Below, one piece after another: positions 33,797-43,076 of a stretch of 64,000 nt of DNA (within the stretch, counting starts at the first letter, position 1; each line of letters starts with the position of its first letter). Below the pieces are notes generated by a model. That model was not told the DNA's origin. It worked only from the letters and a program-made list of their open reading frames with translations, and made no database searches. This DNA is from Bradyrhizobium sp. RP6 (lineage in GTDB: Bacteria > Pseudomonadota > Alphaproteobacteria > Rhizobiales > Xanthobacteraceae), in assembly GCF_003837805.1 (NCBI RefSeq), contig NZ_RQIT01000018.1, positions 1 through 64,000 on the forward strand, given 5' to 3'. Made by a program: the position numbers and the translations under genes.

Positions 33797-34411
33797 ATGA
33801 CCGTACGCCTGCACCGCGGCGACCTGCCTGACCTGTCCCGCTACACCGGAGCGGTGGCGATCGACACCGAGACCATGGGGCTGAACCCGCACCGCGACCG
33901 GCTCTGCGTGGTGCAGCTCTCGCCCGGCGACGGCAGTGCCGACGTGGTGCAGATCCCCAAGGGGCACACCGACGCGCCGAACCTGAAGGCGCTCCTGGCC
34001 GATCCGGCCGTCACGAAGATCTTCCACTTCGCGCGTTTCGATATCGCGGTGCTGTACCAGACCTTCGGCGTCATGACCGGGCCGATCTACTGCACCAAGA
34101 TCGCCTCCCGCCTGACCCGCACCTATACCGACCGCCATGGCCTGAAGGACCTCGTGCGCGAGGTGCTCAACATCGACCTCTCCAAGCAGCAGCAGTCGAG
34201 CGACTGGGGTTCCGACAGCCTGACCGAGCCGCAGCTCGCCTACGCCGCCTCCGACGTGCTGCATCTGCACGGCTTGCGCGAGCGGCTCGATGCCATGCTG
34301 GTGCGGGAAGGCCGCAGCCAGCTGGCGCAGGCCTGTTTCGACTTCCTGCCGACCCGCGCCCTGCTCGACCTCCAGGGCTGGGCGGAAGAGGACATTTTCG
34401 CGCATTCCTAA
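33797..34411 (+). CDS. rnd: Ribonuclease D-like 3'-5' exonuclease
   Basis: 204 residues, the short alphaproteobacterial form with only the DEDD exonuclease domain and no HRDC domains. Exo I is AIDTETMGL (Asp and Glu at about 22-24). Exo II is FHFARFDIAVL (about 76-87). Exo III is DWGSDSLTEPQLAYAASDVLHLHGL (the final Tyr-x3-Asp of DEDDy type). It trims RNA 3' ends in the cytosol, for example tRNA precursors. It is followed after 160 bp by lptC. Confidence 0.92.
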   Translation: MTVRLHRGDLPDLSRYTGAVAIDTETMGLNPHRDRLCVVQLSPGDGSADVVQIPKGHTDAPNLKALLADPAVTKIFHFARFDIAVLYQTFGVMTGPIYCTKIASRLTRTYTDRHGLKDLVREVLNIDLSKQQQSSDWGSDSLTEPQLAYAASDVLHLHGLRERLDAMLVREGRSQLAQACFDFLPTRALLDLQGWAEEDIFAHS

Positions 34412-34571
34412 GGCCCGGCGCGGCGGTTAGCCCGAGATTGCCGCCCCGTTTCGGACACTTTCGTAACGGCCTGTCGCCGGCTGCATATTCGGGCGGCACG
34501 GGATAGAATGGGGTGCCCGGAGCCGGACACGGCGGACGAGAGTTCAGGAGCCCAAGCAAGTAGGAACCCAG

Positions 34572-35315
34572 GTGAATTCGGCCCAGAATCCCACCTACGA
34601 CGCCGCGCTTGCGGCGAAGTTCGCCAGCGCGGCGCGACACAGCCGCCTGGTGCGGATTCTGCGCATTGCGGTTCCGGGCGCGGTGCTGTTGTCCATGGCT
34701 GCCATCGTCGGCGTCTCGATCTTCAATCCGTTCCGCATGCTGATGCCGAAGCTGCCGCTCGATTCCGGAAACATGGTGGTGTCGGGCACCAAGATCACGA
34801 TGGAATCGCCGCACCTCGCCGGTTTCACGCCGGACCAGCGGCCCTACGAGCTCTGGGCCAAGACCGCGACCCAGGACATCACCGACCCAGATCATGTCGA
34901 TCTCAAGGACCTGCGCGCGAAGGTGTTGATGGAGGATCAATCGACGCTGTTCCTCGATGCCCGCACCGGTCGTTTCGACAACAAGCAGCAGCAGCTCGAC
35001 CTGCACAAGGACATCTTCCTGCGCACCTCGACCGGCTATGAGGCGCGGCTGAACTCGGCGTTCGTCGACATGGGCAAGGGCACGGTCTCCTCGGACGAGC
35101 GCGTCGACGTCACGCTGACCAATGGCACGCTGACCGCGGATCGCTTGCGAATTACCGAAGGTGGTGACGTCATCCGCTTCGAGGGCAATGTGGTGATGCA
35201 CCTGGTCAAGCTGGATGGCCCGGCTACGGCTCAGCCTGCGCCGGTCGAGCCGACGCCGCCAGCACCGCCGGTGAAGACACGTACGCCGCAAAACAAGTCC
35301 GCCAATTCAAAGTGA
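34572..35315 (+). CDS. lptC: LPS export protein LptC
   Basis: Bitopic periplasmic protein that passes lipopolysaccharide from LptB2FG to LptA. 247 residues. One N-terminal membrane anchor (RLVRILRIAVPGAVLLSMAAIVGVSIF, about 24-50) is followed by a beta-jellyroll periplasmic domain; LKDLRAKVLMEDQSTLFLDARTGRFDNKQQQLDL and IRFEGNVVMHL mark it. The Pro/Thr-rich C-tail is extra. GTG start. The stop overlaps the next frame (lptA), so they are co-expressed. Confidence 0.92.
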   Translation: MNSAQNPTYDAALAAKFASAARHSRLVRILRIAVPGAVLLSMAAIVGVSIFNPFRMLMPKLPLDSGNMVVSGTKITMESPHLAGFTPDQRPYELWAKTATQDITDPDHVDLKDLRAKVLMEDQSTLFLDARTGRFDNKQQQLDLHKDIFLRTSTGYEARLNSAFVDMGKGTVSSDERVDVTLTNGTLTADRLRITEGGDVIRFEGNVVMHLVKLDGPATAQPAPVEPTPPAPPVKTRTPQNKSANSK

Positions 35316-35320
35316 TTTTC

Positions 35321-36058
35321 ATGATCAGGTTTTTTCCGCGCAGCGAAGACAAGCGTGGCGCCATCTTCGATGCGGCCGCGTTCGCCGCCGCTGTCGCGCT
35401 GGTCGCAACGGGCACCGCCATCGCACAGAGCACGATGCAGGGCGTGCCCAACGCGATGCAGGGCTTCTCGCAGAACCGCGATCAGCCGATCCAGATCGAA
35501 GCCGCCTCGCTGGAGATGCGTGACAAGAAGAAGGAGGCGACCTTCGCCGGCAATGTGAAGGTCGTGCAGGGCGACACCACCATGACCTCGAAGACGCTGG
35601 TGGTGTTCTACGAGTCCGGCGGCGACAAGCCGGCCGCGCCGCAGCCTGCGGCGAAGGGCGCGAAATCGGCGCCGATGCAGTCGGCGACGCCGGGTCCGGG
35701 CGGCAGCTCGTCGATCAAGCGGCTGGAGGCGCGCGGTAATGTCGTCGTGACCCAGAAGGACCAGGTGGTGACCGGCGAGACCGCCGTGTTCGACACCAGG
35801 ACCAATCTCATCACCATGCTCGGCGGCGCGGGCGGCCAGGTGGTTCTGACGCAGTGCAAGAACGTGCTGCGCGGCGACCGCCTGATGGTCGACATGACGA
35901 CCGGCGTGTCACGTGTCGAATCCGACAGCGGCCGGGTACAGGCCCTGCTGCCGCAGGGCGGCAGCAACGATTGCGGCCAAGGGGGACAAGCGGGACAAGG
36001 AGCCAAACCCGGCGCGGCACCGCCTTTGCAGTTGCCCGGCGCAAGTAAACAAAAGTAA
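35321..36058 (+). CDS. lptA: LPS transport protein LptA
   Basis: Periplasmic bridge protein of the OstA type. About 245 residues. A signal-like hydrophobic stretch FAAAVALVATGTAIAQS (about 20-36) precedes the OstA domain: QPIQIEAASLEMRDKKKEATFAGNVKVVQGDTTMTSKTLVVFYE and LEARGNVVVTQKDQVVTGETAVFDT. A central Pro/Ala linker (PAAPQPAAKGAKSAPMQS) interrupts it, a common feature in Bradyrhizobium. The ATG at 35321 is preferred, though GTG 35312 overlaps the lptC stop. Confidence 0.9.
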   Translation: MIRFFPRSEDKRGAIFDAAAFAAAVALVATGTAIAQSTMQGVPNAMQGFSQNRDQPIQIEAASLEMRDKKKEATFAGNVKVVQGDTTMTSKTLVVFYESGGDKPAAPQPAAKGAKSAPMQSATPGPGGSSSIKRLEARGNVVVTQKDQVVTGETAVFDTRTNLITMLGGAGGQVVLTQCKNVLRGDRLMVDMTTGVSRVESDSGRVQALLPQGGSNDCGQGGQAGQGAKPGAAPPLQLPGASKQK

Positions 36059-36280
36059 ATTCAATCGCTTGTCCCGGATGCTCGCGATCCGAGGTTGAAG
36101 CTTGGCCGGCGAGACTGTATTTAGCGCGCAGGGCTTTCGAAGCGGGATCCGCCGCTTTTCGGGCGTGTTTCACTGGGCATGAGACATCCCTTCACTCATG
36201 CTGCAACGGCGAATCGAAAGGCCGGTGCGGCAGATCGCACGAATTCGCGCAGGATCGTCGCGAAAAGGCTGGAAGGCGGG

Positions 36281-37291
36281 ATGGTCGATCTCTTCAGCAT
36301 GTTCCGTCGGCGCCCCGCCAAACGCGGCCGGCCAGGATTTGCGCGTCAGGACATCACCGCGCTCGGTGACGGCGTCGGCGGCTTGGTGACCAGTCCTGTC
36401 AGGGACGTGCCGCCGATCGCCCGCGACCAGCGGAAGCGTGCGCCAGACCAGTTCCAGGGCGACTACCAGGCCGACTATCAGGTCGAGCCGGCGCGTCCGC
36501 AGGCCGTTCACCCGGTCAGGGCCGCCGCCAAGCCCAATGGCGAGGGCGGGCCGCAGCTGCTGAATCGGCCCGGCTTCCTGGCTGTGCATAGCGTGGAAAA
36601 GAGCTTCGGCAGCCGCCAGGTGGTGCGCGGCGTCAGCATCTATGTGCGCCGCGGCGAGGCGGTCGGCCTGCTCGGGCCGAACGGCGCCGGCAAGACCACC
36701 GTGTTCTACATGATCACCGGCCTGATCAAGGCCGACCGCGGTGCGATCGAGCTCGACGGCCATGACGTGACGAAGCTTCCGATGTATCAGCGCGCGCGGC
36801 TCGGCATCGGCTACCTGCCGCAGGAGGCCTCGATCTTCCGCGGCCTCACCGTCGAGCAGAACATCCGCGCGGTGCTCGAAGTGGTCGAGCCCTCGCGCAA
36901 GAAGCGCGAGCAGCAGCTCGATTCGTTGCTCGACGAGTTCAACATCACGCGGCTGCGCAAATCGCCGTCGATCGCGCTGTCCGGCGGCGAGCGCCGCCGC
37001 GTCGAGATCGCGCGCGCGCTGGCGACGCGGCCGAACTACATGCTGCTCGACGAGCCCTTCGCCGGCATCGACCCGATTGCGGTCGGCGACATCCAGGATC
37101 TCGTCCGCCATCTCACCAATCGCGGCATCGGCGTCCTGATCACGGATCACAATGTGCGGGAGACGCTCGGCCTGACCGACCGCGCCTATATCGTCTATGC
37201 CGGGGAAATCTTGACCGAGGGAACCCCGGATGAGATCGTTGCCGATCCGGATGTCCGCCGCCTTTACCTTGGTGAGGAATTCCGCCTGTAG
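36281..37291 (+). CDS. lptB: LPS export ABC transporter ATP-binding protein LptB
   Basis: Cytosolic ATPase that powers LPS export. Walker A is GPNGAGKTT, Q-loop YLPQEASIF, signature LSGGERRRVEIARAL, Walker B MLLDEPFAGID and switch His in TDHNVRETL. From ATG 36281 it has 336 residues, about 90 more than E. coli LptB, due to an N-terminal Arg/Pro-rich extension typical of this lineage (RRRPAKRGRPGFARQD). The open frame reaches back to 36179, but MVDLF has a GGAAGGCGGG site. Gene order lptC-lptA-lptB-rpoN is conserved. Confidence 0.93.
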   Translation: MVDLFSMFRRRPAKRGRPGFARQDITALGDGVGGLVTSPVRDVPPIARDQRKRAPDQFQGDYQADYQVEPARPQAVHPVRAAAKPNGEGGPQLLNRPGFLAVHSVEKSFGSRQVVRGVSIYVRRGEAVGLLGPNGAGKTTVFYMITGLIKADRGAIELDGHDVTKLPMYQRARLGIGYLPQEASIFRGLTVEQNIRAVLEVVEPSRKKREQQLDSLLDEFNITRLRKSPSIALSGGERRRVEIARALATRPNYMLLDEPFAGIDPIAVGDIQDLVRHLTNRGIGVLITDHNVRETLGLTDRAYIVYAGEILTEGTPDEIVADPDVRRLYLGEEFRL

Positions 37292-37381
37292 CCCTTTTTT
37301 GCGTTTCGTCAAGACGTGTACATCGGGCTCGGACTAGGATAAGCAAAAATCGGACCAAACGTTGGGAACGGTTCTTGCTTC

Positions 37382-39004
37382 ATGGCGCTCACGCAGAGAT
37401 TAGAGTTCCGGCAGTCGCAGTCGCTGGTGATGACGCCGCAGCTGATGCAGGCGATCAAGCTGCTGCAATTGTCCAATCTCGATCTCACGACGTTCGTGGA
37501 AGAGGAGCTCGAGCGCAATCCGCTGCTGGAACGGGCCAGTGACGAGGCCCCCGCGGGGGAGGGTTCCGTCGAGGCCAGGAGTTACGGCGATTCCGACGGC
37601 CAAGGCGACGGTCAGGGCGAGGACGGCTTCGGCGGGGGCGCCGAGGGCTTCGAGCCGGGCCAGGAAGAATGGATGAGCAAGGAGCTCGGCAGCCGTGCCG
37701 AGATCGAGCAGACCCTGGATACGGGCCTGGACAACGTCTTTTCCGAGGAGCCCGCCGAGGCTGCGGCGCGCAACGCCCAGGACGCTGCGCCGACCACCTA
37801 TACGGAATGGGGCGGCGGCGCCTCTGGTGCCGAAGACTACAATCTCGAAGCTTTTGTCGCGGCCGAGACAACGTTGTCGGACCATCTCGCCGAGCAGCTC
37901 TCGGTCGCCTTCACCGCACCCGCCCAGCGCATGATCGGCCAGTACCTGATCGACCTCATCGACGAGGCCGGCTATCTGCCGGCCGATCTCGGCCAGGCCG
38001 CCGAGCGTCTTGGCGCATCGCAAGCCGAGGTCGAAGCCGTCCTCGCCGTGCTGCAGAAATTCGATCCGCCCGGCGTCTTCGCGCGCAATTTGAGCGAATG
38101 CCTGGCGATCCAGCTCCGCGAGCTCGACCGCTACGACCCCGCGATGCAGGCCCTGGTCGAGCATCTCGATCTGCTTGCCAAGCGCGACATCGTTGCCCTG
38201 CGCAAGATCTGCGGTGTCGACGACGAGGACATCGCCGACATGATCGGCGAGATCCGCCGCCTCAATCCCAAACCCGGCATGAAGTTCGGCTCGGCGCGCC
38301 TGCAGATCATGGTGCCCGACGTCTATGTCCGTCCGGGCCCCGACGGCGGCTGGCATGTCGAGCTCAACAGCGACACCTTGCCGCGCGTGCTGGTCAACCA
38401 GACCTATTATTCCGAGCTGTCGAAGAAGGTCGGCAAGGACGGCGACAAGTCCTATTTCACCGACGCGCTTCAGAACGCGACCTGGCTCGTGCGCGCGCTC
38501 GACCAGCGCGCCCGCACCATCCTGAAAGTTGCAACCGAGATCGTGCGCCAGCAGGACGGCTTCTTCACCCATGGCGTGGCGCACCTGCGGCCGCTCAATC
38601 TGAAGGCCGTCGCCGATGCCATTCAGATGCATGAATCCACGGTGTCGCGCGTCACCGCCAACAAATACATGGCGACCAATCGCGGCACGTTCGAGCTGAA
38701 ATATTTCTTCACGGCCTCGATCGCCTCGGCCGACGGCGGCGAGGCGCATTCGGCCGAAGCCGTGCGTCACCACATCAAGCAGCTGATCGATTCGGAGGAG
38801 CCCTCCGCGATCCTGTCGGATGACACCATCGTGGAACGCTTGCGCGCTTCGGGCATTGATATTGCCCGCCGCACGGTCGCGAAGTACCGCGAAGCCATGC
38901 GCATACCCTCCTCGGTGCAACGCCGCCGCGACAAGCAGAGCGCCCTTGGTAACGTTCTCTCCACCGCATTGTCCGATCGCTCCCGCAACACCGAGCCGGC
39001 CTGA
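37382..39004 (+). CDS. rpoN: RNA polymerase sigma-54 factor
   Basis: Sigma factor for -24/-12 promoters, which need AAA+ activators such as NtrC or NifA; it controls nitrogen metabolism. 540 residues. Region I is Gln-rich (LEFRQSQSLVMTPQLMQAIKLLQLSNLDL, about 7-35). An acidic region II (EDGFGGGAEGFEPGQEEW) follows. The core-binding domain and the RpoN box ARRTVAKYREAMRIPSS near the C-terminus are complete. Start ATG 37382 after 90 bp of intergenic DNA from lptB. Bradyrhizobium can have two rpoN genes; this is the lptB-linked copy. Confidence 0.97.
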   Translation: MALTQRLEFRQSQSLVMTPQLMQAIKLLQLSNLDLTTFVEEELERNPLLERASDEAPAGEGSVEARSYGDSDGQGDGQGEDGFGGGAEGFEPGQEEWMSKELGSRAEIEQTLDTGLDNVFSEEPAEAAARNAQDAAPTTYTEWGGGASGAEDYNLEAFVAAETTLSDHLAEQLSVAFTAPAQRMIGQYLIDLIDEAGYLPADLGQAAERLGASQAEVEAVLAVLQKFDPPGVFARNLSECLAIQLRELDRYDPAMQALVEHLDLLAKRDIVALRKICGVDDEDIADMIGEIRRLNPKPGMKFGSARLQIMVPDVYVRPGPDGGWHVELNSDTLPRVLVNQTYYSELSKKVGKDGDKSYFTDALQNATWLVRALDQRARTILKVATEIVRQQDGFFTHGVAHLRPLNLKAVADAIQMHESTVSRVTANKYMATNRGTFELKYFFTASIASADGGEAHSAEAVRHHIKQLIDSEEPSAILSDDTIVERLRASGIDIARRTVAKYREAMRIPSSVQRRRDKQSALGNVLSTALSDRSRNTEPA

Positions 39005-39062
39005 TTGCGCCGACGCGAAATCGCGCTACTCTCGTCATCCTTCGAGACCGATCCAGGCATGC

Positions 39063-39134
39063 GCATGATCCGGAAAAATGTGCAGCGGCTTTCCCTCGCG
39101 ACAAACGCGGAGCGCGTTTGTGCGAAGATCATGC
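39063..39134. repeat. Intergenic palindrome of the GCATGATC family (copy 2)
   Basis: GCATGATCCGGAAAA (39063 on) and GATCATGC (39127-39134) are the arms. The centre differs, with an inserted GCGAC..AACGCG-type segment that itself forms AACGCG/CGCGTT. It lies between rpoN and hpf. Confidence 0.65.
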
Positions 39135-39202
39135 GTGAGGAGCAACTTCAGCTGCGATGATTCGTCGTCGCAGCTGCGGCAACAAAGCAAGCGAGGCATC
39201 AA

Positions 39203-39808
39203 ATGACTCTCCGGATTTCGGGAAAGAGCATCAGCGTCGGCGAGGCTCTGCGCGGCCGCGTTGCAGACCGCACCGACGAGGTGCTGCGCAAATATTTCGA
39301 CGGCAACTATTCCGGCCACATCACGCTCAGCAAGGACGGCTTCGGCTTTCGTACCGATTGTGCCCTGCATCTCGATTCGGGAATCACGCTGGAGGCCGAT
39401 TCGAACGCACCGGATGCCTATGCCAGCGCCGACCAGGCGCTGCTGATGATCGAGAAGCGGCTGCGTCGCTACAAGAACCGGCTCAAGGACCGCTCCGCGC
39501 GCAAGGCCCATGTCGCCTCCGAGGCGATGGCCGCGCTCGACGCCACGGCTTACGTGCTGGAAGCGCCCGGAGAGGGCGAGGAGGAGATCACCGGCTACAG
39601 CCCGGTCATCATCGCGGAGCAAACCACGTCGCTGAAGCGGCTCTCGGTCAGCGAAGCGGTCATGGAACTCGACCTCAGCGGGGCGCCCTGCATGGTGTTC
39701 CAGCACGGTTCGTCAGGCCGGGTGAACATCATTTACCGCCGGGCGGACGGCAATGTGGGCTGGATTGACCCGCCGGGGGCGAAGGCGGACGGCCGATCGC
39801 AAGGCTAG
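39203..39808 (+). CDS. hpf: Ribosome hibernation-promoting factor (long form)
   Basis: Binds idle ribosomes and makes 100S dimers in stationary phase. 201 residues, the long type. The N-terminal RaiA/S30AE domain is MTLRISGKSISVGEALRGRVADRTDEVLRKYF...LEADSNAPDAYASADQALLMIEKRLRRYKNRLKDR (1-100). The C-terminal dimerisation domain has VVMELDLSGAPCMVFQH-like (AVMELDLSGAPCMVFQHGSSGRVNIIYRRADGNVGWIDP). It lies downstream of rpoN, as in most proteobacteria. Confidence 0.95.
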   Translation: MTLRISGKSISVGEALRGRVADRTDEVLRKYFDGNYSGHITLSKDGFGFRTDCALHLDSGITLEADSNAPDAYASADQALLMIEKRLRRYKNRLKDRSARKAHVASEAMAALDATAYVLEAPGEGEEEITGYSPVIIAEQTTSLKRLSVSEAVMELDLSGAPCMVFQHGSSGRVNIIYRRADGNVGWIDPPGAKADGRSQG

Positions 39809-40028
39809 GCCCGGGATTCGGGCTTGGTTCCCGTCCCGGCCCTTAACATTGACGGTGGCAAAGCCACACGCGGGAGTTGGCACCGGGATTGCGTTGGAGT
39901 AGAAGCCCCCCACATCTCGACCGGGGCTAAGTGCGCCTCCTGCTTCATGTTATTGACGCCGGCTCAGCTTGGTCTATCAAGCTGGCCAAATCGGAACCTG
40001 ACGGTTTAATTCACCTCGGAAACCCTCC

Positions 40029-40490
40029 ATGCCGATTACCGATCTGGTCGCACCCGAGGCGATTCTCCCGGCATTGAAGGTCAACAGCAAGAAGCAGGCC
40101 TTGCAGGAGCTCGCAGCCAAAGCCGCCGAGCTGACCGGGCAGAACGAGCGCTCGGTGTTCGAGGTGCTGCTGCAACGGGAGAAGCTCGGCACCACCGCAG
40201 TCGGCTATGGCGTCGCCATTCCGCACGGCAAGCTGCCCAAGCTGGAAAAGATCTTCGGCCTGTTCGCGCGGCTCGATCGTCCGATCGATTTCGAGGCGAT
40301 GGACGGCCAGCCGGTCGATCTCGTCTTCCTGCTGCTCGCCCCCGAAGGCGCCGGCGCCGATCATTTGAAGGCGCTCGCCCGCATCGCCCGCCTGTTGCGC
40401 GACCAGGACATCGCCAAGAAGCTCCGCGCCTCGCGCGATGCCCAGGCGATCTATTCCGTGCTCGCGCTGCCGCCGGCGACGGCGGCCTAG
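40029..40490 (+). CDS. ptsN: PTS IIA-like nitrogen regulatory protein
   Basis: IIA-Ntr component of the regulatory phosphotransferase system. 153 residues. The phosphorylated His66 is in GVAIPHGKLPKL. The domain also shows GTTAVGYGVAIPHGK, FGLFARLDRPIDFEAMDGQPVDLVFLLLAPE and DHLKALARIARLLRD. It regulates nitrogen, carbon and potassium processes by protein contact. The rpoN-hpf-ptsN neighbourhood is conserved. It has 220 bp of gene-free DNA upstream. Confidence 0.96.
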   Translation: MPITDLVAPEAILPALKVNSKKQALQELAAKAAELTGQNERSVFEVLLQREKLGTTAVGYGVAIPHGKLPKLEKIFGLFARLDRPIDFEAMDGQPVDLVFLLLAPEGAGADHLKALARIARLLRDQDIAKKLRASRDAQAIYSVLALPPATAA

Positions 40491-40541
40491 AGCCTTTCCG
40501 CATTAAGGAAATTATTAACCGTGCTTCTGGAAGGTCAGCTC

Positions 40542-41834
40542 ATGGCCAGCCTGCACACCGTAGCTGATTCCGAGGCATACGACAGCGCGATCTGGAAAGC
40601 GCGCGGCGCCGGCGTGGAAACGCTTGCCAGAAACGTGATCCGCATTTCGATCACCGTCAACGTGATCGCCTCGATGGGCGTCTTCAACCCCGGGTTGCTT
40701 CCGGCAGAGTGGAGCTATGTGCAACAGGCCGTTGCGCTCCTGATGTGGATCATCCTGATCTACGCCAGTGCCTTCGTACGCCCGCGCGTGAGAGTGCAGT
40801 GCAATCCCGATCTCATCGCGCTGGTCGCATTCTATGCTCTCGCCGTCGCTTCGGTTCTCTGGACCAGCCTCGCCACCGCAGCGATCATGAAGAGCGCGGC
40901 ACTTGCGGTGACGACCTTCGGTGCGTACTGCCTCATCACGCGCATCGACATCGACGAGATCGTCGGATCGACGACGCTGGGGCTCTTCATGCTGGTCGCC
41001 GCCTCCGCCTTGTGTGCGGTCTTCGTGCCCGAGATCGGCGTAGACCAGAGCTGGATGCACAAGGGCCAATGGCAGGGAATATATGAATCGAAGCAGACGC
41101 TCGGCTTCATCAGCGCATATCTGATGTTCTTTGCCTGCTACCAGAAGATGACGGGGCAGAAATGGACCGTTTTTCTCGCGACGTTTCTCCTGGCATCGAC
41201 GTGCGTCATCGCCTCGGAATCCCGTGGTGCCGGTGCCGTTGCCGTGGCCGCGGGTGCACTGCTCGTGACCTCGATGTGGTCGATCCGCTGCATGAGAGTT
41301 TACGCGGTTCTGCCCTTCATCATGTGCATCCTGGCCACCCTGCTGATCCTGTATTTCTACGTGACGGGGTACGATTCCATCCATCTCGGCGAATCCACCA
41401 TCAATTTGACCGAGCGGACCTTCATTTGGCAGTACGCCATCAGCCATTTCGACGATGCGCCGCTGCTGGGCTTCGGCATCAACGGATTCTGGACGCGTCC
41501 CGCAATTTACGACTATTTCAACCAGAACCATGGCTGGGTGCTCGACAATTATCACAGCGGTTACATCGCGGTGGCGATTGAAACGGGATTTCTGGGATAC
41601 GTGCTGTTCGTCGCGAGCGTCTATCTGTTTTCGGAGAAGGTCCTGTATTTGATCGCAACTCGGTCGATCGATCGTTGCCACTGCGCTCTCGTCATCGGAT
41701 TCGTCGTCCTGAGCTTTCAATCGAATTTCACGGAGACGATGTTCCTTCGCTCGACGATGTTCACGTCGGTGCTGCTGGTCGCATTCTTCTTTGCGGTGTG
41801 CAGGCCGGTGCGGCAGCAAATCCTGCAGCAATGA
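40542..41834 (+). CDS. O-antigen ligase/ExoQ-like polysaccharide polymerase
   Basis: 430 residues with about 10-12 membrane helices. The Wzy_C-type loop holds TERTFIWQYAISHFDDAPLLGFGINGFW (about 285-312) followed by HSGYIAVAIETGFLGYVLF, the signature of O-antigen ligases and EPS polymerases. GGAAGG stands before ATG 40542, so it is preferred over GTG 40521. It is 14 bp from the GH5 gene, suggesting a joint role in exopolysaccharide or lipopolysaccharide assembly. The polymer is unknown. Confidence 0.85.
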   Translation: MASLHTVADSEAYDSAIWKARGAGVETLARNVIRISITVNVIASMGVFNPGLLPAEWSYVQQAVALLMWIILIYASAFVRPRVRVQCNPDLIALVAFYALAVASVLWTSLATAAIMKSAALAVTTFGAYCLITRIDIDEIVGSTTLGLFMLVAASALCAVFVPEIGVDQSWMHKGQWQGIYESKQTLGFISAYLMFFACYQKMTGQKWTVFLATFLLASTCVIASESRGAGAVAVAAGALLVTSMWSIRCMRVYAVLPFIMCILATLLILYFYVTGYDSIHLGESTINLTERTFIWQYAISHFDDAPLLGFGINGFWTRPAIYDYFNQNHGWVLDNYHSGYIAVAIETGFLGYVLFVASVYLFSEKVLYLIATRSIDRCHCALVIGFVVLSFQSNFTETMFLRSTMFTSVLLVAFFFAVCRPVRQQILQQ

Positions 41835-41847
41835 TGAGGCAAGCAGG

Positions 41848-42870
41848 ATGAAAGCCGTCTGCGCCCGCTGGTCGGTAATTTGCGGCCTCACCCTGGCAAT
41901 ATCCGCGCTTGCGATCGTCTCGCAGGCCGAGGCAGCCGGGCAGGGCGCCGCGCCCGCTCCCCCGAAATTGAGGCGCGGCATCAACATCCTTGGTTACGAC
42001 GGCATCTGGGAAGGAGGCCGGAACGCGCCGTTTCGCCTGGACAACCTCATTTCGATCAGAAAGGCCGGCTTCTCGCACGTTCGGATCAATTTCTTCGGCT
42101 TCAAGTTCATGGGCCCCGGAAATCTGCTGGATGAAATCGTCTTGAGGCGGCTTGACGCCGTCATCGAGGAGGTGCTCGCCCGCAATCTCATCCCCGTCCT
42201 CGACGAGCACGATACCAATACCTGCCAGCGCGATGTGTCCGAATGCGCCGAGAAGCTGAAGGCGTTCTGGACGCAGATCGCCGAGCGCTATGCCGGAAAA
42301 TATCCGGCGCTCGTCTTCGAGGTTCTCAACGAGCCGGGCGGGCAGATGACGTCCGCCGGCTGGAACGCCCTTCTGAACGAGTGTCTCGGCATCATCCGCA
42401 GAACCAACCCCGGGCGGACGGTCATTGCTGCCGTTCTCAACGTCGATGACATGCCGGTCGAAGAACTGGTTCTGCCCTCGGAGGACAGAAACCTCATCGT
42501 GACGTTTCACTATTACGCGCCGATCCGTTTCACCCATCAGGGCGCGCCGTGGTCCGAAACGTTTTCGCGAATAGGGCCGCTCGATTGGGGCACGCCGGAG
42601 GACGAACGAAAGGCACGCGCCGATTTCGAGAAGGTTCGTATCTGGTCCGAACGCGAAAAGCGTCCGATCTATCTCGGCGAGTTCGGCGTGTACGAGGCCG
42701 CCCCAGCCGAAGCCCGGACCAGATATCTGTCGTTCGTCGCGCGAAGCGCGGAGCGGCTTGGCTGGGCCTGGGCCTACTGGCAGTTCGACCATGATTTCGC
42801 GGCCTTCGACAGCGCGCGTCAGACCTGGAAGCCTGAGATCATGCGGGCGCTGATCCCGGCGGTGCGTTGA
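41848..42870 (+). CDS. Glycoside hydrolase family 5 (cellulase-type)
   Basis: 340 residues. A signal peptide (MKAVCARWSVICGLTLAISALAIVSQAEA) exports it. The TIM-barrel shows the family marks: RGINILGYDGIWE at the start, SHVRINFFGFK, the acid/base Glu in FEVLNEPGG (about 152-160), FHYYAPIRFTHQG, and the nucleophile Glu in IYLGEFGVYEA (about 275-285). Likely a beta-1,4-glucanase acting on the cell's own polysaccharide or on plant glucans. Start ATG 41848 follows an AGGCAAGCAGG site and overlaps nothing. Confidence 0.9.
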   Translation: MKAVCARWSVICGLTLAISALAIVSQAEAAGQGAAPAPPKLRRGINILGYDGIWEGGRNAPFRLDNLISIRKAGFSHVRINFFGFKFMGPGNLLDEIVLRRLDAVIEEVLARNLIPVLDEHDTNTCQRDVSECAEKLKAFWTQIAERYAGKYPALVFEVLNEPGGQMTSAGWNALLNECLGIIRRTNPGRTVIAAVLNVDDMPVEELVLPSEDRNLIVTFHYYAPIRFTHQGAPWSETFSRIGPLDWGTPEDERKARADFEKVRIWSEREKRPIYLGEFGVYEAAPAEARTRYLSFVARSAERLGWAWAYWQFDHDFAAFDSARQTWKPEIMRALIPAVR

Positions 42871-43076
42871 AGCGGGAAGCCTTTGCGACCTGAGCTCCGC
42901 CGCGGAAAGATCCTGGATTGCTTCGCCGCGCTCGCAATGACGATGCGGAAAATTCATCGCGCAAAAGCAAAACAAGCACGCCTTCGCGTGAAGGCGTCGC
43001 ACGATTGCGGAACACCATGCGATCGACTCGTGCAGTCGCTGCTGCTTGCGAGATCGGCAATAGCGACGGCTTGCAC
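42871..43076. repeat. Intergenic region with a repeat and a minus-strand terminator
   Basis: GGATTGCTTCGCCGCGCTCG and CAATGACG (about 42914-42943) match a common Bradyrhizobium repeat. At 42978-42997 ACGCCTTC/GAAGGCGT makes an 8-bp hairpin with GCGT loop; the minus strand continues into GCTTGTTTTGCTTTT, so it should terminate the Phd-VapC-like gene. Its stem-loop is nearly the same as that at 43605-43632. Confidence 0.65.
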